Assembly (NCBI GenBank): GCA_937900125.1
Contig: CALCEK010000037.1
Span: 1-6,553 of the forward strand
Reading direction: 5' to 3'
From: an uncultured Treponema sp.
GTDB lineage: Bacteria > Spirochaetota > Spirochaetia > Treponematales > Treponemataceae
DNA length: 6,553 bases
The notes under the pieces are model-generated. The model saw nothing but the letters and a program-made list of their open reading frames with translations, had not been told where the DNA came from and ran no database searches. The position numbers were made by a program, and so were the translations under genes. This document shows, piece after piece, positions 1-4,619 of the stretch (its first letter is position 1; the number at the start of each line of letters is the position of its first letter).

Positions 1-1
1 G

Positions 2-88
2 GTTGAGGGAATGGCTCCCGAAAACAGCATCGACGACGAGCCCAAGAAGGACAGGCGCCCCAGGCGTGACAATAACCGCAGAAGATAA
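2..88 (+). CDS. C-terminal tail of an unidentified protein (5' part outside the window)
   Basis: A reading frame is open from the window edge and ends with TAA at 86-88, giving 28 residues. The tail is acidic and then strongly basic, ending in DRRPRRDNNRRR. Such Arg/Asn-rich tails are common at the ends of RNA-binding proteins (helicases, RNases, KH or Jag-type proteins), but no domain is visible, so the family cannot be named. Codon use is GC-rich (GAC, CCC, CGC, AAG), unlike the genes after position 900. A 12-bp hairpin starts 12 bases after the stop, as expected for a real gene end. Confidence 0.45.
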   Translation, partial: VEGMAPENSIDDEPKKDRRPRRDNNRRR

Positions 89-100
89 CAAACGCAGCAA

Positions 101-129
101 AGCCGACAGGATGCATAATCCTGTTGGCT
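101..129 (+). terminator. Hairpin after the first gene, possible weak terminator
   Basis: AGCCGACAGGAT (101-112) pairs with ATCCTGTTGGCT (118-129) across a 5-base loop GCATA, with 11 Watson-Crick pairs and one G-U pair. It begins 12 bases after the stop at 86-88. No T-run follows, so it may be an mRNA 3'-end stabiliser or a weak terminator rather than a strong intrinsic one. Confidence 0.4.
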
Positions 130-168
130 GAGACTGTCGAAAAAGGGCATAACCGCGCCAAAATATAA

Positions 169-420
169 TGTAGGGGAGGGTACTCCCTGTGAGGGAGATG
201 TCAGCTCGTCCAAACGCATTGCGTGTTCGAAGCAAAATGCAGTAGCTTTTGCTAAAGAACACTACATACTTTTCTCCTCTCAAATCAAAATATCGCTTTG
301 CTGCTTTTTGATTTGTAGGGGAGGGCTTCCACGCCCTCCCATTTTTGGAGGGTGAGCCGTCTGCGGCTGAGCAATCCACGCCCTCCCGTTTCTCGTAGGG
401 GTCGACGACTCGGCGACCCG
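169..420. repeat. Cluster of GTAGGGG...CCTCCC palindromic repeat units
   Basis: The 12-mer TGTAGGGGAGGG occurs at 169-180 and 314-325, and the 13-mer TCCACGCCCTCCC at 328-340 and 375-387. Three hairpins lie side by side. GGGAGGGC (319-326) pairs with GCCCTCCC (333-340) and is followed by ATTTTT. GGAGGG (347-352) pairs with CCCTCC (381-386) and encloses AGCCG/CGGCT (355-359 with 364-368). GGGTCG (399-404) pairs with CGACCC (414-419). The units share a design but differ in their stems, like a family of small dispersed repeats that has accumulated between genes. No open reading frame or transposase accompanies them. Confidence 0.6.
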
Positions 421-436
421 TGTGTGCAGCACCACT

Positions 437-586
437 TTAAATCAATAACAACTTAAACGCCCCGAGGACATCGAGTCCTCGGGGCGTTTTGGCGCTTTCC
501 GTCTTTTGCTCGGGGGCAGTACCATCGTACAGCTCCCACTCGCAAAAAACGTAATTCTGCTCCTTTTTCAAAAGTCTCCCAGCGTG
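437..586 (-). pseudogene. Possible truncated ORF, unidentified
   Basis: On the minus strand a frame without a start codon runs from an in-frame TGA at 587-589 down to TAA at 437-439. It includes the protein-like stretch NYVFCEWELYDGTAPEQ. Its upstream end coincides with the suspected join near 586-610, so it could be the 3' end of a clostridial gene that was cut. Against this, its last residues are translated from the perfect GC-rich hairpin at 458-486, which suggests the segment may instead be part of a non-coding repeat. No family is recognised. Confidence 0.2.
458..490 (+). terminator. Strong GC-rich intrinsic terminator
   Basis: CGCCCCGAGGAC (458-469) pairs perfectly with GTCCTCGGGGCG (475-486) across a 5-base loop, followed by TTTT (487-490). 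On the other strand the stem is followed by TTTAAG, so weak bidirectional activity is possible. It lies about 370 bases past the only plus-strand gene end to its left, so what it terminates in its native context is unclear. Confidence 0.7.
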
Positions 587-614
587 TCAAAATGTATTAT
601 TAAAGCTTTTGACA
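585..614. repeat. 8-bp inverted repeat at the first suspected join
   Basis: TGTCAAAA (585-592) is the exact reverse complement of TTTTGACA (607-614), with a 14-base AT-rich spacer. It sits exactly where the GC-rich block ends and the next block begins. It could be a chance palindrome, fold-back homology that promoted a chimeric join, or a real regulatory dyad containing a -35-like TTGACA. Confidence 0.3.
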
Positions 615-905
615 GGATCCGGTGCTAGTTCATCCAGCGTACGGTTTGATCATATGATGGGTTCATTCCGTGCATGGTTGGATCAAAAAGTATTTGGATG
701 GGGATTTCTGAATAATAAGGCAATTTTTGTATACCTTGATCGTAAACAAGGCATGAGTATTGGTTTTCCCTATATGTTGGCATGTGGTGGTCTTACACTT
801 GCGTCCGTTTTTATAATTCCATATGTCCATAATATGATTATCTCTTTGCAACACAAGAAACTTAATGAAATCATCTTCGATACCCTGTTTTTCCTTCTTC
901 ATTTT
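609..905 (+). pseudogene. Fragment resembling an O-antigen polymerase/ligase (Wzy-type) membrane protein
   Basis: The frame is open from 555 to a stop at 990-992, but only about 590-905 looks like real protein. Counting from 609, residues 7-33 contain SSSSVRFDHM, an Arg, AWLDQ and FGWGF. Residues 49-61 read MSIGFPYMLACGG, and a hydrophobic helix spans about 52-73. A basic loop (HKKLNE) and the start of another hydrophobic stretch (89-101) follow. The order of an Arg/Trp segment, an FGWG-like motif, then S-x-G-x(n)-GG before a membrane helix fits the late region of O-antigen polymerase/ligase proteins, which join sugar units at the outer face of the inner membrane. Both ends are missing: no ribosome site precedes TTG 609, and after about residue 100 the frame is antisense to the regulator gene. 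The family call is by pattern only. Confidence 0.4.
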
Positions 906-1689
906 TTCCTAAAGCTAAAAGACAAAATCCCTTGTTGTACAAAAGCATTGGAAAAGCGTCTAGCTTGCCCGCTTGCACACACATTTGTATAGCATTAGAA
1001 CACATTTCTATTGCCTCTTCATAATGTCCATCGCGTCCAATGCAACAAGAAAGATTATATACTATCACGGGGTAATGAATAGCGCGAGAAGCAAAATCAA
1101 TCTCGGTGTTTTCATAAAAAATTTTCAAAAAAGAAAGGATTCTTAACGAATCTACTGTTTTTCCTAAATCATACAAAAGAGTTGCTATGTTGCTCAATAA
1201 ATTTGCTTCAAGATTTGTGAGTAATTTTACAGTAAGTGGTTTTTCTAAGCAAAAATCTGGTATTGTTATTGAAATAGCCTTAATGTATTCTGATAAAATG
1301 TCAGATTTGGATTTTCCATTGTGTAAATCAAAATTTGCAGACGCATACAAAAAAAATTGTTTTTCAAGATTTGTCATTTCAGAAGAAATTTTCTCATATT
1401 CAGAAAGCAAAGTTTTGTAAGAAAAATTATGATTCACTATGCAATTTGAAATTTCTCGTTCAATTCCGCCGCGTCTAAATTCCTCTTCTGTAACAGGAAT
1501 ATTGTATTCGCAAGAAGGCAGCCCCAATCTGTGCAACAGTGCGTCTAAAGTTTTTTTGTTTGGATTATGCGTGCAAGTTTCAATTTTTGACAAAGTGGAA
1601 ACTGAACAAATACCGTAACTCAATTCCTCCTGCGAAATGTGTCGCCGCGTCCGCAAATCCCGAATCGCCCTCCCCGCCGAATACATCAT
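871..1689 (-). CDS. XRE-family HTH regulator with TPR-like C-terminal half (3' end lost)
   Basis: The preferred start is ATG 1687-1689, 5 bases after GGAGG (1695-1699 on the plus strand); a second ATG follows at once. Residues 5-58 form an XRE/Cro-type helix-turn-helix (RAIRDLRTRR, then ISQEELSYGI, SVSTLSKIE, and KTLDALLHRLGLP). Residues 70-265 are all helical, with TPR-like repeats at about 205-238 (YNLSCCIGRDGHYEEAIEMC) and from 249 (LLYNKGFCLLALGKNEEG). An HTH plus TPR layout is typical of RRNPP regulators (Rgg, PlcR, ComR), which bind DNA and sense imported peptides; peptide binding here is inference. The last residues (KTGYRR, stop at 871-873) look like read-through into foreign sequence, so roughly 20-40 native residues are probably missing. 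It is divergent from the Hint lipoprotein and shares a dyad with it, so autoregulation is likely. Confidence 0.8.
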   Translation of the reverse strand: MMYSAGRAIRDLRTRRHISQEELSYGICSVSTLSKIETCTHNPNKKTLDALLHRLGLPSCEYNIPVTEEEFRRGGIEREISNCIVNHNFSYKTLLSEYEKISSEMTNLEKQFFLYASANFDLHNGKSKSDILSEYIKAISITIPDFCLEKPLTVKLLTNLEANLLSNIATLLYDLGKTVDSLRILSFLKIFYENTEIDFASRAIHYPVIVYNLSCCIGRDGHYEEAIEMCSNAIQMCVQAGKLDAFPMLLYNKGFCLLALGKNEEGKTGYRR

Positions 1690-1705
1690 AAAAACCTCCA
1701 CTTGT

Positions 1706-1737
1706 CATTTTACGAAAATTTATTTTTTCGTAAAGTG
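1706..1737. promoter_or_regulatory. Dyad operator between the divergent regulator and Hint lipoprotein genes
   Basis: TTTACGAAAA (1709-1718) and TTTTCGTAAA (1725-1734) form a perfect 10-bp inverted repeat with a 6-base spacer. It extends outward to 13 bp with one G-T pair (CAT 1706-1708 against GTG 1735-1737). On the minus strand it spans a possible promoter, TTTACG (1734-1729), 16 bases, TAAAAT (1712-1707). On the plus strand it lies just upstream of a weak promoter, TGGTGA (1741-1746), 17 bases, TATATT (1764-1769). This geometry suits a regulator that represses itself and activates the divergent gene. The neighbouring XRE protein is the obvious candidate to bind here (inference). Confidence 0.6.
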
Positions 1738-1799
1738 CTATGGTGAAAAAGTATGGGGCAAGATATATTGATTTTAAAGTTAAAACCTTGGAGGGTTAT

Positions 1800-2456
1800 A
1801 TGAAAAAAGAATTAAAAGTTTTAATTCTCGGTGCTATTGTCACCGTATTAGCACAAGGCTGCAACCACGCAGCTTCATTTCAAGACGCTAATTCTGATAA
1901 ATTAGAAATTTTAGCAGAATTTGAAGTTTCTAATCAGGATGCCACAAATACTGAAGCGTCAAAGCTATATATGTGGTGGCTAGACCCAAAATTAGATAAT
2001 TGTTTTGCAGAAGATACACAAATTCTCACAACATTAGGCTATAAAAACGTACAAGATGTTAGTATAGGTGATTATGTAATTGGAGCAGATAAGACCACAG
2101 AGTTTTATGTATATTCAACAACATTAGATGAATTTAATGGTAACATAATAAATATCTCCATTAACAATCACACATTATCGGTTACAGATATTCATCCAAT
2201 AGTTACTTATAAGAATAATTCTTTAATCGTAGTGCAGGCAAAAGATTTAAATACTGGAGACTTTGTTTTTGCAGATAATGAGTGGCAATATGCAACAATA
2301 AGCACAGAACCATATACAGGATTCGTCTATAATGTCATACTTTGGGAAAATAATGATAATATAAAATCTAGCTTAGACACTTATGCTCGTACTCTATTTG
2401 CAAATGGTATTGTAACAGCAGATTTAACCATTCAGAGACTCTTATTGGATAACTAA
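1800..2456 (+). CDS. Lipoprotein with a C-terminal Hint (hedgehog/intein-type) domain
   Basis: ATG 1800 is chosen because TTGGAGGG ends 4 bases before it; the earlier ATG at 1740 has no ribosome site. Residues 1-21 are a lipoprotein signal: KK near the N-terminus, a hydrophobic core LKVLILGAIVTVL, and lipobox A-Q-G-C21, relaxed at -2 as in spirochaetes. Residues 22-67 are a short linker ending MWWLDPKLDN. From Cys68 a Hint fold is visible: CFAEDTQILTTLG (68-80), VSIGDYV (87-93), LSVTDIHP with T129 and H132 as the TxxH block, AKDLNTGDFV (147-156), GFVYNV (174-179), and LFANGIVTAD (199-208). Hint domains carry out an N-S acyl shift at the first Cys, leading to cleavage, splicing or transfer. 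The usual terminal His-Asn is replaced by Ala207-Asp208, so C-terminal cleavage is doubtful while N-terminal chemistry may remain. No toxin or other domain follows, which is unlike polymorphic toxins with Hint cassettes. Confidence 0.75.
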   Translation: MKKELKVLILGAIVTVLAQGCNHAASFQDANSDKLEILAEFEVSNQDATNTEASKLYMWWLDPKLDNCFAEDTQILTTLGYKNVQDVSIGDYVIGADKTTEFYVYSTTLDEFNGNIINISINNHTLSVTDIHPIVTYKNNSLIVVQAKDLNTGDFVFADNEWQYATISTEPYTGFVYNVILWENNDNIKSSLDTYARTLFANGIVTADLTIQRLLLDN

Positions 2457-2461
2457 ATAAT

Positions 2462-2489
2462 TTTACATTTTTATCTATTATGGTATAAA
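2462..2489 (+). promoter_or_regulatory. Promoter of the 180-residue hypothetical gene
   Basis: TTTACA (2462-2467) is followed after 16 bases by TATAAA (2484-2489), which is preceded by TG at 2481-2482, an extended -10. A start near 2496 would give a leader of about 25 bases with GGAG at 2512-2515. The -10 and start site lie within the dyad at 2472-2507. Confidence 0.55.
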
Positions 2490-2507
2490 ATTTTACCATA
2501 ATAGATA
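2472..2507. promoter_or_regulatory. Perfect 14-bp dyad over a promoter, probable operator
   Basis: TATCTATTATGGTA (2472-2485) and TACCATAATAGATA (2494-2507) are perfect reverse complements around TAAAATTT. It lies 15 bases after the Hint gene stop and 13 bases before the next ATG. No T-run follows on either strand, so it is a poor terminator; covering the -10 element and start site, it fits a repressor site better. The arm sequence differs from the dyad at 1706-1737, so a different regulator is implied. Read-through RNA from the Hint gene would also fold it into a hairpin. Confidence 0.55.
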
Positions 2508-2520
2508 CTACGGAGAAAAT

Positions 2521-3063
2521 ATGACAGCACAAGAAAAGGCGATTGAAGAGATTTTGCTAAATGGAAGTTTAGAAAGTGCGTTTTCGCTGTTGAAAAACGG
2601 AATCAAGGCGGAAGAGATAAAACTCGATGGCGTAAATATTGTAACGGGAAGTATTTTGGCAAATGCAAAGTGCGAAACTTGTCTTAATCTTTTAAAACAA
2701 GCTAGTGAAACAATAACTAAAGCGGAGTTTTCCGTTTTAATTTTACAAGAAGCGGTGGTTTTAACTCCTTTACAAGCCGCCGCACTTAATTCACGCGGAA
2801 TTGAAATTACAAAGGAAATTGAAAAAAAGTATGCAAAAAAGACAAATGCCTTAATTCTTTGCGCACAATATAAGCCATTTGATTTTTTGTGCAAGGTACT
2901 CGAATTTGTTTGCATAGAAAAAAAGGTAAAACTTCCACAAAATATAATTCAGGATTTACGAAAAACAGCGCTTGCGCGAGAAATTTTTTGTTCTGAGCGT
3001 GAAATTGATGAATTATTTACAAAATGTGGCTTGACAAATAAAAATAAATTGTATACAATATAA
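2521..3063 (+). CDS. Hypothetical protein, 180 residues, helical and cysteine-rich
   Basis: ATG 2521 is preceded by GGAG at 2512-2515 with suitable spacing. I do not recognise the family. The protein is predicted soluble and mostly helical, with no signal peptide or membrane segment. It starts AQEKAIEEILLNGSLESAFSLL, of a type seen in helical-repeat proteins (ankyrin-like), but no clear repeat motif holds through the chain. It carries seven cysteines, including a CETC pair at 51-54 and others at 114, 124, 131, 157 and 169. The C-terminal part (136-180) is basic and helical. It lies on the same strand as the peroxidase gene, 36 bases upstream with no terminator between them, so partial co-transcription is likely even though the peroxidase has its own promoter. 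Codon use matches its neighbours, so the gene is probably native to this block. Confidence 0.8.
   Translation: MTAQEKAIEEILLNGSLESAFSLLKNGIKAEEIKLDGVNIVTGSILANAKCETCLNLLKQASETITKAEFSVLILQEAVVLTPLQAAALNSRGIEITKEIEKKYAKKTNALILCAQYKPFDFLCKVLEFVCIEKKVKLPQNIIQDLRKTALAREIFCSEREIDELFTKCGLTNKNKLYTI
3031..3059 (+). promoter_or_regulatory. Strong sigma-70-like promoter of the peroxidase gene
   Basis: A consensus TTGACA (3031-3036) is followed after exactly 17 bases by TACAAT (3054-3059, 5 of 6 consensus). It lies inside the last codons of the upstream gene and would start transcription near 3066, giving a leader of about 34 bases with AGGAGG at 3089-3094. Confidence 0.65.
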
Positions 3064-3099
3064 TTGTAAACAAAACAAACTTTTTTTTAGGAGGACAAT

Positions 3100-3642
3100 A
3101 TGTCTGTTTATGATTATTCAGTTCCAACTCGCACTGGTGAAGAATTTTCTCTCAAAAATTATGAAGGGAAGGTCATTTTAATTGTGAATACGGCGACAGG
3201 CTGTGGTTTTACACCGCATTATAAAGATTTAGAAAAAATGTATGAATCCTACCATGAACGCGGTTTTGAAATTGTAGATGTTCCATGCAATCAATTTGCA
3301 GGACAAACGCCTGGTACTGATGAAGAAATCCACGAATTTTGCCAATTACACTACAAAACACAGTTTCCGCAGATGAAAAAATCTGATGTAAATGGCGAAA
3401 ACGCGCTTCCGCTTTTTAATTATCTAAAAGAACAAAAGGGATTCGAAGGCTTTGGCATAGGTCCTGCCGCACTTGCAATGGACGTTATGTTAAAAAAACA
3501 AGACAAAAATTACAAGGAAAATCCAGACATTAAGTGGAATTTTACAAAATTCATTGTAAACCGCAACGGAGAAGTTGTTGCCCGCTTTGAACCCACCGCT
3601 GATATGAAAAAAGTTGACAAATTCGTACAAGATTTGCTTTAA
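3100..3642 (+). CDS. gpx: Glutathione peroxidase family protein, thioredoxin-type thiol peroxidase
   Basis: It reduces hydrogen peroxide and organic hydroperoxides in the cytoplasm. ATG 3100 follows AGGAGG with a 5-base spacer. The catalytic set is intact: peroxidatic Cys35 in NTATGCGFTPHY, Gln69 in CNQFAGQTPG (63-72), and Trp146-Asn147 in KWNFTKF. Cys81 in EEIHEFCQLHY matches the resolving Cys of yeast Gpx3/Hyr1, so it is most likely an atypical 2-Cys enzyme recycled by thioredoxin rather than glutathione (family knowledge applied to the visible residues). Codon 35 is TGT, so this is the cysteine form, not a selenoprotein. At 180 residues it is slightly longer than usual, owing to an insertion at about 118-143 (GIGPAALAMDVMLKK and onward) before the WNF motif. 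There is no signal peptide. It has its own strong promoter and terminator. Confidence 0.95.
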   Translation: MSVYDYSVPTRTGEEFSLKNYEGKVILIVNTATGCGFTPHYKDLEKMYESYHERGFEIVDVPCNQFAGQTPGTDEEIHEFCQLHYKTQFPQMKKSDVNGENALPLFNYLKEQKGFEGFGIGPAALAMDVMLKKQDKNYKENPDIKWNFTKFIVNRNGEVVARFEPTADMKKVDKFVQDLL

Positions 3643-3645
3643 AAT

Positions 3646-3681
3646 AAAAAAGGCTTCCGCTAACAGGAAGCCTTTTTTTTT
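3646..3681 (+). terminator. Intrinsic terminator of the peroxidase gene
   Basis: AGGCTTCC (3651-3658) pairs with GGAAGCCT (3666-3673) across a 7-base loop, with flanking A and T runs extending the stem. T-run at 3673-3681. It starts 3 bases after the stop codon. The A-run at 3646-3651 gives some activity for minus-strand transcripts too. Confidence 0.9.
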
Positions 3682-3693
3682 AACACAAAAAAC

Positions 3694-3784
3694 TGTCACT
3701 CTGAGAAAGCCCCCACTCAAAAAATCTAGTTTCGCTGTAAAACAAATGCTAGATTTTTCACACCGTGCAGTGTTCAGAATGGCA
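3694..3784. repeat. Nested palindromic intergenic element, TGTCACTCTGA...TCAGAATGGCA
   Basis: The outer arms TGTCACTCTGA (3694-3704) and TCAGAATGGCA (3774-3784) pair at 9 of 11 positions plus one G-U. The inner arms AAAAATCTAG (3720-3729) and CTAGATTTTT (3749-3758) pair perfectly. The unit fills the gap between two convergent genes. It resembles small dispersed repeats with TCATTCTGAG-like ends seen in many bacterial genomes (recollection). No coding capacity. Confidence 0.55.
3720..3758 (-). terminator. Probable terminator for the minus-strand transaldolase transcript
   Basis: On the minus strand the perfect 10-bp stem AAAAATCTAG/CTAGATTTTT, with a 19-base loop, ends in a run of six T's. 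It lies 65 bases past the transaldolase stop and faces the peroxidase terminator. The stem is AT-rich and the loop long, so it would be weaker than the terminator at 3646-3681. Confidence 0.45.
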
Positions 3785-3822
3785 TACTAGACGGACATTT
3801 TAGTAGACTAGAGATGCTCCGT

Positions 3823-4542
3823 TTATTTTAAGATGCTAAATCCCAAATCCTTAATGTCTTTTGCAAAAGTCAAAACAGTGTTTTTTGAACCATTCATTGG
3901 TGTTTCGCCCATTCCAGGAATTTTTGCAAGGACGCTATTTGGAACAGTTATAATGTCGCACTTACAGCGGTCGGCTTCAACAATATTAAACAATTCTCTT
4001 GTAGATGCCCACAAACTTAAAGTTCCTGGTTTAGATGCGCAAATTTTTGCTGTTTTTCTCATAACAGGAATTGGGTCAATTCCAGAATCAGCTAAACGCC
4101 CTGCGAACACAGAAACAATATTTTTTGTTCCAGGCTTAAATGCGTGAACGGCGGCTTTAACTTGGGAAACAGTAAAAATCGCTGTAACATTCAACTGAAT
4201 TCCCTGCTCAGAAAGTTTTTTAATAAGCGGAGCGGTTGAACTTCCATCAGTAAGCATAATTGGAATTTTTACAAAAACATTTTTTCCAAGTGCAGAAATA
4301 ACTTTTGCTTCTTTTTCCATAGTTTCAAAATCGTCACCAAAAACTTCAAAACTTAAAGGCAAATCTGGAATGGCAGCGACAACTTCTTTTGCAAAGGAAA
4401 CATAATCGGTTACGCCAGCTTTTTTCATCAAACTAGGATTAGTTGTAAAACCAGAAACATAGCCTTTTTTGTACTCGGCAATCATTGCGTCTTTGTCCGC
4501 ACCATCTGCATAAACGGCAACTCTTAACTGTTTAAATGTCAT
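3823..4542 (-). CDS. tal: Transaldolase, small (TalC/FSA-like) form with transaldolase-type active site
   Basis: It transfers a dihydroxyacetone unit between fructose-6-phosphate and erythrose-4-phosphate in the cytoplasmic non-oxidative pentose phosphate pathway. The start codon at 4540-4542 is preceded by GAGGTG with a 5-base gap. The protein has 239 residues, close to the short TalC group rather than the ~315-residue TalB group. Visible active-site features are Asp13, GFTTNPSLMKKAG (31-43) with Asn35, Glu66 in LSFEVFG, the Schiff-base Lys92 in VFVKIPI, Thr120 in LNVTAIF, and Ser144/Phe146/Arg149 in SVFAGRLAD, then WASTRE (178-183). Glu66 and Phe146 occupy positions where fructose-6-phosphate aldolases have Gln and Tyr, so true transaldolase activity is favoured (family knowledge). 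Promoter elements lie just upstream; no transketolase is in the window. Confidence 0.92.
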   Translation of the reverse strand: MTFKQLRVAVYADGADKDAMIAEYKKGYVSGFTTNPSLMKKAGVTDYVSFAKEVVAAIPDLPLSFEVFGDDFETMEKEAKVISALGKNVFVKIPIMLTDGSSTAPLIKKLSEQGIQLNVTAIFTVSQVKAAVHAFKPGTKNIVSVFAGRLADSGIDPIPVMRKTAKICASKPGTLSLWASTRELFNIVEADRCKCDIITVPNSVLAKIPGMGETPMNGSKNTVLTFAKDIKDLGFSILK

Positions 4543-4560
4543 ATTCGCACCTCATTGTAT

Positions 4561-4616
4561 TTTATACCAAAATAATTGATATATACCTATTCTAATTGAT
4601 TTTATTGATATGTCAA
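4561..4616 (-). promoter_or_regulatory. Two candidate promoters for the transaldolase gene
   Basis: Distal: TTGACA (4616-4611), 16 bases, TAGAAT (4594-4589). Proximal: an extended -10, TGGTATAAA (4569-4561), without a good -35. The same TGGTATAAAAT string occurs at 2481-2491 in the promoter of the 180-residue gene. ATTGAT occurs three times in this gap on the plus strand (4575, 4595 and 4604). The AT-rich gap has no terminator for the upstream Ig-like gene, so read-through is possible. Confidence 0.5.
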
Positions 4617-4619
4617 GAG

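Larger units (their letters stand above)
89..436. other. Gene-free stretch with hairpins and dispersed-type repeats
   Basis: I see no convincing gene in this 348-base stretch. It contains a post-gene hairpin (101-129), a small palindrome CTCCC/GGGAG (183-187 with 193-197), a perfect 10-bp inverted repeat CAAATCAAAA/TTTTGATTTG (281-290 with 306-315) and a cluster of GC-rich palindromes (314-419). The composition and the GTAGGGG-type units resemble intergenic repeats of gut Clostridia (recollection, not a search). Confidence 0.5.

Noticed and set aside
603..655. Restriction-type hexamers AAGCTT, GGATCC and CATATG close together, suggesting a cloning-vector junction
   Set aside because: No polylinker or vector backbone is recognisable and the reading frame of a membrane protein runs through them, so chance is more likely.
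663..902. Minus-strand frame across the Wzy-like fragment
   Set aside because: Antisense shadow; composition is not protein-like beyond the join and there is no ribosome site.
1687..1701. GTG at 1699-1701 as start of the XRE regulator
   Set aside because: The GGAGG ribosome site overlaps the extra codons; ATG 1689 is correctly spaced from it.
1740..1799. Earlier in-frame ATG adding 20 residues to the Hint lipoprotein
   Set aside because: No ribosome site before it, the added residues would bury the lipoprotein signal, and TTGGAGGG sits correctly before ATG 1800.
1800..2456. Polymorphic-toxin module with Hint cassette
   Set aside because: No toxin domain follows the Hint domain, no immunity-type gene is evident, and the protein ends 10 residues after the last Hint block.
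2508..2915. Minus-strand frame opposite the 180-residue protein
   Set aside because: Shadow of a plus-strand gene that has a promoter, ribosome site and matching codon use.
3202..3204. Selenocysteine codon in the peroxidase active site
   Set aside because: The codon for residue 35 is TGT (Cys), not TGA.
3833..4147. Plus-strand frame opposite the transaldolase
   Set aside because: Antisense of a gene with all its active-site motifs; no ribosome site.
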